A stretch of 7,542 nucleotides of DNA from Gammaproteobacteria bacterium. GTDB taxonomy: Bacteria > Pseudomonadota > Gammaproteobacteria > Chromatiales > Sedimenticolaceae. The notes beneath the pieces are model-generated. The model did no database searches. It saw only the letters and a program-made list of their open reading frames with translations, and had not been told where the DNA came from. The stretch covers positions 1-7,542 of the forward strand of contig JAGRHE010000137.1 of assembly GCA_020445165.1 (NCBI GenBank). Direction: 5' to 3'. Of this stretch, positions 1-5,860 are shown piece after piece (position 1 is the stretch's first letter; each line of letters opens with the position of its first letter). The position numbers were made by a program, and so were the translations under genes.

Positions 1-295
1 CGTCGGAGAAGAAGCGGTAGCCCAGGCCCTGCAGCTGCACCCGCAGATCGCGGAAGTTATAGATGCAGCCGTTGAACACGATGCCCAGGCCGAGCTCGTT
101 GTCGATCATCGGCTGCTGCGCATGTTCGCTCAGATCGAGTATCTTGAGCCGTTGGTGACCGACTGCGAGATGCCGCGCCTGGTAGATCCCGCTGCCGTCA
201 GGGCCGCGAGGGAAGAGGACCCGGTTCATCCGGGCAATGTTGTCGACCGACGGGGGAGCGCCATCGAACCGGATTTCACCGCAGATACCACACAT
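1..295 (-). CDS. Asparagine synthase-like amidotransferase, probable N-acetylglutaminylglutamine amidotransferase (5' part only)
   Basis: Only the first 98 codons are in the window; the gene continues past base 1. The protein begins MCGICGEIRFDG, giving the Cys2 nucleophile of class II (Ntn) glutamine amidotransferases. RGPD follows at residues 30-33, GHQRLKILD at 46-54, QPM at 61-63 and FNGCIYN at 74-80, whose Asn-Gly normally forms the oxyanion hole. This domain hydrolyses glutamine and passes ammonia to a C-terminal synthetase domain that is not visible here. The opening resembles the AsnB-like enzyme of the NAGGN pathway (asnO in Sinorhizobium, the PA3459 type in Pseudomonas), which amidates N-acetylglutaminylglutamine to an osmoprotectant dipeptide. 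A general asparagine synthase (asnB) or another AsnB paralogue remains possible. The ATG at 295-293 is certain because Cys2 must follow it. The upstream SD is weak (AGCCAGG-like). A MarR regulator is divergently transcribed. Confidence 0.85.
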   Translation of the reverse strand, partial: MCGICGEIRFDGAPPSVDNIARMNRVLFPRGPDGSGIYQARHLAVGHQRLKILDLSEHAQQPMIDNELGLGIVFNGCIYNFRDLRVQLQGLGYRFFSD

Positions 296-328
296 GGGTG
301 TACAACCTGGCTGCTCTAAGTGCTTTGA

Positions 329-357
329 AGCCTAAACAACGCATACGGCATATTCAA
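329..357 (-). promoter_or_regulatory. Candidate sigma-70 promoter for the amidotransferase gene
   Basis: Read on the minus strand, TTGAAT (357-352) is followed after exactly 17 bp by TAGGCT (334-329). These are reasonable -35 and -10 elements (TTGAAT 4/6, and TAnnnT in the -10). The start codon at 295 would have a leader of roughly 27-30 bases. This is motif reading only. Confidence 0.4.
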
Positions 358-358
358 A

Positions 359-370
359 TGCAGGACTGCA
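359..370. promoter_or_regulatory. Hyphenated palindrome, candidate MarR operator
   Basis: TGCAG-GA-CTGCA is an inverted repeat with perfect 5-bp arms and a 2-bp centre. It lies immediately upstream of a TAAAAT -10 box reading toward the MarR gene, and next to the -35 of the divergent amidotransferase promoter. A repressor of both genes would be expected to bind there. A weaker partly symmetric element, GCAT-N6-ATGC, lies just upstream at 348-361 and overlaps it. MarR dimers bind short inverted repeats, but no family consensus is specific enough to confirm this one. Confidence 0.35.
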
Positions 371-371
371 C

Positions 372-377
372 TAAAAT
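372..377 (+). promoter_or_regulatory. Candidate -10 box for the MarR gene
   Basis: TAAAAT matches the sigma-70 -10 consensus at 5 of 6 positions. No good -35 lies 16-18 bp upstream (the 17-bp position reads CATATT), so the promoter may be weak or regulated. The start point would fall near 384, leaving about 38 bases before the TTG start at 422 and making the GTG at 386 nearly leaderless. A second, weaker option is TTGAAG (325-330) with CATATT (349-354). Confidence 0.4.
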
Positions 378-421
378 GGGGCATTGTGGGTCTGCGGTGC
401 CGAATTGAGGTACAAAATACT

Positions 422-943
422 TTGAACAAGAATGGAAATTCGACAACCACGGCGAGCATCCTGACGGCACTGCGTCGGGTGATGCGCGCGGTCGATCTGC
501 ATTCGCGGCGGCTGGTGCAGAGCCATGGTCTGACCGGCCCGCAGGCGGTGGTCATCGGTGCCGTGGGAGCGAGCCAGGGGCTTACGTCGGGCGAGCTGGC
601 CCGGCGCGTGAATCTCAGCCAGGCGACCGTGACTGATATCGTCAAGCGACTGGAGTCGCGGGGCCTGCTTTCCCGAACTCGCGACCAGCACGACCGGCGC
701 CGTGTGCTGATCACCACCACCGCGGCCGGCAAACAGGTCCATGACAACGCGCCGCCCCTGCTGCAGGAATCCTTCGTTGCGCGCTTCGAGGCGCTGCCCG
801 ATTGGGAACAGAACCAGCTGTTGTCGGCTGTTCAACGCATCGGCGTGCTGATGGATGCGGAGACCTTGGATGCTGGGATCTTGCCGGGGGGGAGTGATTT
901 CGATGCGCCTGCCGGGGCCCAAGCGGGTGTGCTCCAGCCCTGA
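422..943 (+). CDS. MarR-family transcriptional regulator
   Basis: The 173-residue protein shows the MarR layout. An N-terminal dimerisation helix (about 11-35, ALRRVMRAVDLHSRRL) is followed by a winged helix-turn-helix at about 53-104. The recognition helix is SQATVTDIVKRLESRGLL (66-83), the wing is the DRRR segment (91-94), and a C-terminal helical dimerisation region follows (about 110-147). MarR proteins usually repress divergent operons and their own gene, and are released by ligand or stress. Its position back-to-back with a probable NAGGN osmolyte gene suggests control of osmoadaptation, as EctR-type MarR proteins do for ectoine genes in halophilic methylotrophs; that link is inference. 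The start is uncertain. TTG at 422 is preceded by GAGG (407-410) and fits the predicted promoter. GTG at 386 in the same frame would add 12 residues but has little leader. The last 25 or so residues look disordered. Confidence 0.9.
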   Translation: MNKNGNSTTTASILTALRRVMRAVDLHSRRLVQSHGLTGPQAVVIGAVGASQGLTSGELARRVNLSQATVTDIVKRLESRGLLSRTRDQHDRRRVLITTTAAGKQVHDNAPPLLQESFVARFEALPDWEQNQLLSAVQRIGVLMDAETLDAGILPGGSDFDAPAGAQAGVLQP

Positions 944-1020
944 CGGTCGCGGCGCAGCCACGCGGGGCCTCCCCGGGGCGCTGACCCTTGCCGGTGCCGG
1001 ATTGCGGTCGCGCATTCTGT

Positions 1021-1045
1021 CGTCTGTCACCCGGTGGTGACGACG
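1021..1045. repeat. Hairpin in the 206 bp non-coding stretch upstream of the PEP-CTERM gene
   Basis: CGTC-T-GTCACC, loop CGGT, then GGTGAC-GACG: ten base pairs interrupted by one bulged T. No T-run follows on either strand, so it is not a standard intrinsic terminator. It could end the MarR transcript by another route, bind a protein, or form part of the leader of the next gene. The rest of 944-1149 is non-coding and holds a GC-rich block around 965-983 (GGGG-CCT-CCCC), no convincing promoter, and the SD AGAAGGG at 1135-1141. Confidence 0.5.
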
Positions 1046-1149
1046 GCACGGGATATTGTGTAAGTTAAGCGGCACCACGCGAGGAAAGCAGGAGCCCGTG
1101 CCGGGCAGCGGGGTAGCGTTCGGAAAATAACGATAGAAGGGATTTGACT

Positions 1150-1836
1150 ATGCAGGGGCGCAATTTTTGGGTTTTGCTTTCTCTGGTGATCCTGACACTT
1201 TCCGCATCGGTCCAGGCCGTGGTGATCGACGGAAGGGATTGGCGGCAGCCGGCTGATACGGTCGGGTTCTCCTGGGATGACCTGGCCACGATCTTCGATC
1301 CGCAGACCGGGCTGCTGCGCGATCCTTCCAATACCACCCTGACGCGCGCGATTGATGGCGCCGTGATCGATTTCGCCGGCTGGACCTGGGCCAGTGTCTA
1401 CGAGGTCGGCGACATGTTCGCCGCAGCGGGGCTTCCAGGTTGCAACGATCCGTGCAGCATCCATCAGGCAAGCACGACCTGGGCCCCTGCTTTCATCGAC
1501 ATCGACAGTGCTGGCGCCGGTGATGATGGCCTGTTCAACGCCACCGCCGTCGTCATCATCTCGTACTCGACGGTACACGCACTCTCGCGGACTGCGATGC
1601 CCTCGATGACGGGCATGGTGTTCTCGCCCAAGGTGATGGATTTTCACCCGCAGGACATGTCCGGTATCAGGAACACGAGCGAACCGTCGGACGCCAATTT
1701 TCGAAGTTCCAACACTGGCGTATGGTTGTTCCGGGACGTGACCTCGGTGCCGGCGCCTGCCCCGATCGGCCTGTTCGCATTAGGCGCGCTGGCTTTTTGG
1801 CCGCGCTTTTCCCGTACGGGCCGGCCTCGCAGCTGA
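1150..1836 (+). CDS. Secreted protein with PEP-CTERM-like sorting tail, function unknown
   Basis: This 228-residue protein has a Sec signal peptide (basic start, hydrophobic core about 6-18, likely cleavage after VQA at 23). Its end is tripartite: VPAPAP (200-205), a hydrophobic stretch (206-217) and an Arg-rich tail (R219, R222, R225, R227). This is the PEP-CTERM pattern recognised by exosortases, which anchor or release proteins at the surface of Gram-negative bacteria that often make exopolysaccharide. The body resembles a known group of PEP-CTERM proteins: DWRQPADTVGFSW near the start, GWTWASVYEVGDMF (77-90), a C-x3-C pair (C98, C102) that could form a disulfide, and GVWLFR (190-195) before the tail. 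No catalytic motif is visible. The sorting tail is atypical, with Ala replacing the Glu of PEP and Trp-Pro near the membrane exit. ATG 1150 is chosen for its SD (AGAAGGG, spacing 8); a TTG two codons upstream is in frame. It stands alone, convergent with lipB. Confidence 0.8.
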   Translation: MQGRNFWVLLSLVILTLSASVQAVVIDGRDWRQPADTVGFSWDDLATIFDPQTGLLRDPSNTTLTRAIDGAVIDFAGWTWASVYEVGDMFAAAGLPGCNDPCSIHQASTTWAPAFIDIDSAGAGDDGLFNATAVVIISYSTVHALSRTAMPSMTGMVFSPKVMDFHPQDMSGIRNTSEPSDANFRSSNTGVWLFRDVTSVPAPAPIGLFALGALAFWPRFSRTGRPRS

Positions 1837-1863
1837 CGGCGGGGCGGCGTAGCCTGCGGGCAT

Positions 1864-2508
1864 TCAGCTTCCGCCCTGGTGCATGATCCTGTAGCCGAGC
1901 GCATCGGCGAGACGCCCGGACAGTTCAACGCCGATCTCATCCGCCGTTTTCGCAATCCCCAGCCGTGACGTGCTTGTCACCTCGAGCCCGGCGTGCCCGC
2001 ATGGGTTGATACGCTGGAACGGTTCGAGATCGTTGCTGACGTTCAATGCAAGCCCGTGATAGGTGCGGCCGCGCCGCACGCGCAGGCCGAGTGACGCGAT
2101 CTTGCGTCCGTCGACATAGACGCCGGGCGCATCGCTGCGTGCAACGGCGGCGATGTCGTAACCGGCCAGCAGCCCGATGATCGAGTCCTCGATCACGCTG
2201 ACCAGGCCGCGGATGCCGATACCGGCCTCGCGCAGCGACAGCAAAAGGTAGATCACCAGCTGGCCAGGGCCGTGGTAGGTCACCTGGCCACCACGGTCGG
2301 TCTGTATCACCGGGATGTCGCCCGGCATCAGCAGGTGTTCGGCCTTGCCGGCCTGGCCCTGGGTGAATACCGGGGGATGCTCGACGATCCACAGTTCCGA
2401 CGGTGTGCCGTCGTTGCTGGCGTCGGTGAAATCGCGCATCGCCTGCCAGGTTGGCAGGTAATCCCGCAACCCGAGTTCGCGCACCACGAGGACGGGTTGC
2501 GTGTTCAC
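1864..2508 (-). CDS. lipB: Octanoyl-[acyl carrier protein]:protein N-octanoyltransferase LipB
   Basis: LipB transfers octanoyl from acyl carrier protein to a lysine of lipoyl domains (pyruvate and 2-oxoglutarate dehydrogenases, glycine cleavage H protein). This is the first step of lipoate synthesis, in the cytoplasm. The 214 residues match the usual family length. Visible hallmarks are the [12 protein letters not shown] motif (72-83, His79), the catalytic Lys136 in [14 protein letters not shown], His151 in YHGLALNV, and the acyl-accepting Cys170 in INPCG followed by LEVTS. Translation starts at GTG 2508, one base after the ybeD stop, so it is probably coupled to ybeD; no strong separate SD is seen. 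LipA (lipoyl synthase), which follows lipB in many relatives, is absent; a convergent PEP-CTERM gene ends only 27 bp away. No intrinsic terminator with a T-run was found at the operon end. Confidence 0.97.
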   Translation of the reverse strand: MNTQPVLVVRELGLRDYLPTWQAMRDFTDASNDGTPSELWIVEHPPVFTQGQAGKAEHLLMPGDIPVIQTDRGGQVTYHGPGQLVIYLLLSLREAGIGIRGLVSVIEDSIIGLLAGYDIAAVARSDAPGVYVDGRKIASLGLRVRRGRTYHGLALNVSNDLEPFQRINPCGHAGLEVTSTSRLGIAKTADEIGVELSGRLADALGYRIMHQGGS

Positions 2509-2509
2509 G

Positions 2510-2788
2510 TCACAACCGCATCAGCACCTTGTCGTGCGCGGTCAGGTCGTCGTAGATCGCGTCCAGCTGCTCGCGACTGTGCGCCTCGATCACGATGCTG
2601 ACCGAGACGTACTTGCCGCCGCGGCTGGCGCGGCTGGAGATGCTGTCTTCGCGGATGGTGTCGCAATGGCGGCGGACGATTTCGATCACGACCTCGTGGA
2701 ACGTGCCATCGTCGATGCCCATGGCCTTGATCTGGTAATCGCACGGGAACTCGAACCCGGGCGCCTCGTCGTTGTGCTCAGTCGTCAT
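2510..2788 (-). CDS. ybeD: YbeD / DUF493 family small protein
   Basis: The 92-residue protein matches the YbeD family (87 residues in E. coli). It has the FxFPxxYxIKxMG opening ([13 protein letters not shown], about 13-25), the central [13 protein letters not shown] helix, and the closing [23 protein letters not shown] with hydrophobic end VLMRL. The known structure of the family is a ferredoxin-like fold resembling ACT regulatory domains; its function is unsettled. It commonly lies directly before lipB, as here, and a role in regulating lipoylation or cell-wall enzymes has been guessed only from context. ATG 2788 was chosen because it gives the family length and has an SD (GGGGAAT) just upstream. 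A longer in-frame reading starting at 2899 would overlap dat heavily and adds residues unlike the family. It overlaps the 3' end of dat by 11 bases. Confidence 0.93.
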   Translation of the reverse strand: MTTEHNDEAPGFEFPCDYQIKAMGIDDGTFHEVVIEIVRRHCDTIREDSISSRASRGGKYVSVSIVIEAHSREQLDAIYDDLTAHDKVLMRL

Positions 2789-3659
2789 GACATTCCCCGC
2801 CCAGGCGCAACCGCTCCTTGCATGCCTGGTACAGCGCGTCCATGCGCTGCCACATCTCGCCGGGCACACCTTCACCGACCTGGCGCCCGTTGAGCGCAAC
2901 CACCGCCGCCACCTCCCGCGTCGAACTGGTCAGCCAGATCTCGTCGGCCGTATCCAGCTCGCTCATGCCGATCGACGCCTGGGCATAGGGCAGGCCGGCA
3001 TCGCGCGCCAGTTCCAGGACCAGGTCGCGAGTGATGCCGGGCAGCAGTTCGGGGCTGTCCGGCGGCGTGATCAACAGGCCGTTGCTGACGATGAACAGGT
3101 TGCTGGCGGTGCCTTCGATAGCCTGGCCGTCGCGGATCATGATGGCCTCGTCGGCGCCCTCGTCGCTGGCCTGGGCCCGCGCCAGGACATTGGCCAGCAG
3201 CGTGGTTGCCTTGATGTCGCAACGATGCCAGCGGATGTCGTCCAGGGTGATGGCGCGGATGCCACGCGTCGCGACCGCGGGATCGCGTGCCGGCAACGGC
3301 ATGCTGAACGCGAACACGTTCGGCTTCACGTCCGCCGGGATCACATGGTTACGCACCGGGTAGGCGCCGCGCGTCACCTGCAGGTAGATCGACTGGTCCT
3401 GTCCCGGCAACTGCTGTGCAAGGCGTTCGAACATGGCCTGCCAGGCATCGCGGGACAGTGGGTTGTGCATGCGGATCGCCGCCAGGCTGAGGTCGAGGCG
3501 ATCCAGGTGCTGGCTGACCCGGAACGGCCTCCCGCCATATGCGGGTATCACTTCATAGACACTGTCACCGAACAGCAGGCCGCGATCGGTCACCGGCACG
3601 CAGGCGCGGTCACTCGGCAGGTATTCGCCGTTGACGTAGGTGAGCAGCGGGTCGGTCAT
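2778..3659 (-). CDS. dat: D-amino acid (D-alanine) transaminase, class IV PLP enzyme
   Basis: The 293-residue protein belongs to fold-type IV aminotransferases. It shows YVNGEYLPSDRACVPVTDRGLLFGDSVYE near the N-terminus, catalytic Lys150 in CDIKATTLLANVLA, the EGTASNLF motif (Glu182, which contacts the PLP ring nitrogen), the LLPGITR segment (205-211) and the C-terminal LTSSTREV. CDIK-x-NVLA and the operon position favour D-alanine:2-oxoglutarate transaminase, which converts D-Ala plus 2-oxoglutarate to pyruvate plus D-Glu. A branched-chain aminotransferase (ilvE) or aminodeoxychorismate lyase (pabC) is the alternative. It starts 7 bp after dacA with an SD inside the dacA end (GGAG), and ends inside the ybeD start. 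Its position beside a DD-carboxypeptidase suggests service to peptidoglycan precursor pools; that is inference. Confidence 0.88.
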   Translation of the reverse strand: MTDPLLTYVNGEYLPSDRACVPVTDRGLLFGDSVYEVIPAYGGRPFRVSQHLDRLDLSLAAIRMHNPLSRDAWQAMFERLAQQLPGQDQSIYLQVTRGAYPVRNHVIPADVKPNVFAFSMPLPARDPAVATRGIRAITLDDIRWHRCDIKATTLLANVLARAQASDEGADEAIMIRDGQAIEGTASNLFIVSNGLLITPPDSPELLPGITRDLVLELARDAGLPYAQASIGMSELDTADEIWLTSSTREVAAVVALNGRQVGEGVPGEMWQRMDALYQACKERLRLGGECHDD

Positions 3660-3666
3660 TACGCGT

Positions 3667-4800
3667 TCACTCCAGCATCATCAGCACGCTGTCGACTGCC
3701 TTGCGCCAGAGACCACCCTCGGCGACTTCTTCGAGTGCAACCAGGGGGCGGCGCACGATCTCGCTGCCATCGAGTTCAACGATCACCTCGCCGACCTTCT
3801 GTCCCTTGCTCAGTGGTGCCTCGAGCTGCGGCTGGATCTCGGTGCGTGCATTGAGCTTGTCGTACTGACGGCGGGGAATGGTCACAGCCAGGTCCTTGGC
3901 CAGTCCGAGTGCGACCTCTTCCTGCTCGCCCATCCAGACCCGGGTGCGGGTCAGTCGGTCGCCGGCGCCGTACAGGCGATGGGTTTCAAAGAAGCGGAAG
4001 CCGTAGTTGAGCAGCGACTGGCTTTCCCTGATACGCGATTTTTCGCTGTCGGTGCCCATCACCACGGAAACCAGGCGCATGCCGTCGCGCTTGGCCGAGG
4101 CGACCAGGCAGAAGCCGGCGGCCTCGGTGTGGCCGGTTTTGACGCCGTCGACCGACTCGTCCCGCCACAGCAGATTGTTGCGATTATGCTGGCGGATGTC
4201 GTTGTAGGTGAATTCCTTGACCGAGTACAGTTTGTACTGCTCCGGGAACTCGCGAATCATGGCCTCGGTCACCAGCACGATGTCGTGTGGCGTCGTGTAG
4301 TGTTCGTTGTCGGGCAGCCCGGTCGCATTGACGAAGTGCGTATTGTGCATGCCCAAGCGGCGGGCATGATCGTTCATCAGGTTGGCGAAGGCTTCTTCGC
4401 TGCCGGCCACGTGTTCGGCCAATGCGACGCTGGCATCATTGCCGGACTGGATGATCATGCCCTTAAGCAGGTCCTCGACCGTGACCCGCTTCCCGACCTC
4501 GATGAACATCCGCGATCCCGGTGTCTTCCAGGCCTTCTCGCTGACCAGCACCTGGTCACTCATTCTCACCGAACCGCCCTGCAATTCGCGGAACACCGCG
4601 TAGGCGGTCATGATCTTGGTCAGGCTGGCCGGCTCCAGGCGTTGCTCCGCGTCCTTTGCGGCAAGCACGGTGTCGCTGTCCATGTCGATCAGCAGGTAGC
4701 CGGTGGCGGCGACGGACGGCGGGGCCGGTGGCGCGAGTTGGGCGAGTCCGGCGCCGTTGACGACGAGGGCGAGAAAAAGAGTTATGGCGACTTTGTGCAC
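3667..4800 (-). CDS. dacA: D-alanyl-D-alanine carboxypeptidase, PBP5/6 type
   Basis: This low-molecular-mass penicillin-binding protein removes the terminal D-Ala from pentapeptide stems in the periplasm, limiting cross-linking and helping to keep normal cell shape. The 377 residues start with a signal peptide (MHK, hydrophobic 4-15, likely cleavage after GLA at 20). The peptidase S11 motifs are intact: SLTK (59-62, Ser59 nucleophile, Lys62), SGN (119-121) and KTG (221-223). A C-terminal PBP5_C beta domain follows (about 285-360), then an amphipathic end (WRKAVDSVLMMLE) of the kind that attaches PBP5 to the inner membrane surface. It starts at GTG 4800 with a poor SD (GGGA, about 11 bp away). 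The Lys near the N-terminus supports this start. It precedes dat by 7 bp. Upstream are a candidate promoter and a structured leader. Confidence 0.97.
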   Translation of the reverse strand: MHKVAITLFLALVVNGAGLAQLAPPAPPSVAATGYLLIDMDSDTVLAAKDAEQRLEPASLTKIMTAYAVFRELQGGSVRMSDQVLVSEKAWKTPGSRMFIEVGKRVTVEDLLKGMIIQSGNDASVALAEHVAGSEEAFANLMNDHARRLGMHNTHFVNATGLPDNEHYTTPHDIVLVTEAMIREFPEQYKLYSVKEFTYNDIRQHNRNNLLWRDESVDGVKTGHTEAAGFCLVASAKRDGMRLVSVVMGTDSEKSRIRESQSLLNYGFRFFETHRLYGAGDRLTRTRVWMGEQEEVALGLAKDLAVTIPRRQYDKLNARTEIQPQLEAPLSKGQKVGEVIVELDGSEIVRRPLVALEEVAEGGLWRKAVDSVLMMLE

Positions 4801-4832
4801 GATACTGCTATCCCGGTGTTTTTACGATCAGG

Positions 4833-4916
4833 TCCGGGTCGAAGCTTACCCGGATGCGCGTGCGCTTGCCGCACGACTGGATTTGGAACGGCTCACACTG
4901 TGCCTTGGCGACAGTG
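4833..4916 (-). repeat. Hairpin-rich leader upstream of dacA
   Basis: Three separate inverted repeats lie in the 198 bp between rlpA and dacA, all in the predicted dacA 5' leader. Reading down the plus strand they are TCCGGGT / ACCCGGA (4833-4839 and 4848-4854, 8-base loop), GTGCG / CGCAC (4860-4864 and 4870-4874, 5-base loop), and CACTGT / ACAGTG (4896-4901 and 4911-4916, 9-base loop). The third is flanked by a further pair, GGCTC / GAGCC (4890-4894 and 4929-4933), although the latter arm may lie at or before the transcription start. No T-run follows in the direction of transcription, so these are not ordinary terminators. They could act in RNA stability or attenuation, or be chance in GC-rich DNA. 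Confidence 0.45.
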
Positions 4917-4936
4917 GGCGTATCCGGCGAGCCTTC

Positions 4937-4965
4937 ATTCTAGCGGCTGGCGCATGATCGGGGCA
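4937..4965 (-). promoter_or_regulatory. Candidate promoter for dacA-dat-ybeD-lipB
   Basis: On the minus strand TAGAAT (4942-4937) is a 5/6 match to the -10 consensus. The hexamer 17 bp upstream, TGCCCC (4965-4960), is a poor -35. A start near 4930 would give a leader of about 130 bases. The -10 is the best one in the rlpA-dacA gap and would let the downstream genes be expressed apart from rodA-mltB-rlpA. Confidence 0.4.
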
Positions 4966-4998
4966 GGGTGAATTCCCTCGCCCATCGAACGGCGGGTG

Positions 4999-5856
4999 TC
5001 AGTCGACCACTACCAGTGGTTCGCTGATGCCGAACCCATGCATGCTGGTGGCGACCTGGTCGGCGATCTCGACCGAGGCCAGCGGTCCGACCTGCACCCG
5101 GTGAACGCGGCCGTTGCCGGTGCTCGCCGCCACCACCCGCACCGGCCGTGACAGGCCGTGTTCGAGCTTCTGGCGCAGGCGTTCGGCGTTGCTGTCGCTG
5201 CTGAAGGCGCCGGCCTGGAGGAAGATGCGTGGATTGCCGGCGACAGCTTCGGTCGTGGCCGCCACTGGCACGACCGGGCCGGGGGCAGGGCGGTTCGAAG
5301 CCAGGCGCGGCCGGGCAGACGGGGCGCGTGGATCGATCGCCTGGATCTCGACCAGCGCGGTGCCCTTGCCGAGCATGCCGATGCGTGAAGCGGCGGCGTA
5401 GGACAGGTCGATGATGCGGTTGTCGTGAAAAGGCCCGCGGTCGTTGACTCTCACCACTACCTGGCGGCCGTTCTCGAGGTTGGTAACCTGGACGTAGGTC
5501 GGTATCGGCAGGCGCTTGTGTGCCGCCGACATGCTGTACATGTCGTAGGTCTCACCGTTCGACGTCTTGCGGCCGTGGAACTTGCGCCCGTACCAGGACG
5601 CGATGCCGCGCTGCGTGAATCCCTCGCTGCTGGAAAGGGTGTGGTAACGCTTGCCGAAGACCACATAGTTGGCCGGGTTGCCGCCGCGGCTGCGCGGTTC
5701 GACGCGTGGTACGGCGTCGGGGACGTGACTGACATCGCGATGTTCACCGGGCCCATCCTGCTCGCCGGGCAAGCTCGGCAGGTGGCCGTTGCAGCCCGCG
5801 AACAACAGCGCCAGCAGGGCCAGTGGCAGACAGTGTCGGAGTCGGTATCCCTGCAT
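4999..5856 (-). CDS. rlpA: Septal ring lytic transglycosylase RlpA
   Basis: RlpA is an outer-membrane lipoprotein that, in Pseudomonas aeruginosa, cleaves glycan strands stripped of peptides and helps separate daughter cells. The 285-residue protein has a lipobox (LFAGC, lipidated Cys22) and a low-complexity linker. A double-psi beta-barrel domain (about 83-172) carries GIASWYGRKFHG and TSNGETYDMY. Glu102, Asp105, His113 and Asp139 have exactly the spacing of the P. aeruginosa active-site residues E120, D123, H131 and D157. A C-terminal SPOR domain (about 208-285, IFLQAGAFSSDSNAERLRQKL) binds denuded septal glycan. It is therefore predicted active, unlike E. coli RlpA, for which no activity is established. 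ATG 5856 is chosen over an upstream GTG (5904) because the GGAGGT SD lies just before it and it gives a proper lipoprotein start. The mltB stop is 4 bp away. Confidence 0.96.
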   Translation of the reverse strand: MQGYRLRHCLPLALLALLFAGCNGHLPSLPGEQDGPGEHRDVSHVPDAVPRVEPRSRGGNPANYVVFGKRYHTLSSSEGFTQRGIASWYGRKFHGRKTSNGETYDMYSMSAAHKRLPIPTYVQVTNLENGRQVVVRVNDRGPFHDNRIIDLSYAAASRIGMLGKGTALVEIQAIDPRAPSARPRLASNRPAPGPVVPVAATTEAVAGNPRIFLQAGAFSSDSNAERLRQKLEHGLSRPVRVVAASTGNGRVHRVQVGPLASVEIADQVATSMHGFGISEPLVVVD

Positions 5857-5860
5857 GCGC

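Noticed and set aside
1044..1060. Sigma-54-like element (GGCAC ... TTG) upstream of the PEP-CTERM gene, attractive because some PEP-CTERM genes use RpoN with PrsK/PrsR
   Set aside because: The distance between GG and the G of the -12 element is 11 rather than the strict 10 bases, and the -12 GC is GT. A second match at about 979-994 (GG-N11-GC) also has the wrong spacing.
371..1078. 235-codon open frame on the minus strand over the MarR gene
   Set aside because: It is antisense to a clear MarR winged-helix gene, and its product is rich in Arg, Pro and His without family features.
1027..1647. 206-codon open frame on the minus strand over the PEP-CTERM gene
   Set aside because: The plus-strand frame has a signal peptide, SD and sorting tail, so the antisense frame is a by-product.
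1842..1876. GGGCGG / CCGCCC inverted repeat at the convergent lipB and PEP-CTERM ends as a shared terminator
   Set aside because: The 23-base loop is long, there is no T-run on either strand, and the second arm is inside the lipB coding region.
2510..2899. Longer 129-residue reading of ybeD
   Set aside because: The extra 37 N-terminal residues come from the dat coding region in another frame and do not resemble the family; ATG 2788 has an SD and gives the family length.
2772..3854. 360-codon open frame on the plus strand opposite dat
   Set aside because: It is antisense to dat, whose PLP-enzyme motifs are complete; the composition is typical of a GC-rich shadow frame.
3640..4971. 443-codon open frame on the plus strand, antisense to dacA
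   Set aside because: It is the mirror of a certain dacA gene in GC-rich DNA, its product has no recognisable domain, and no SD or signal supports it.
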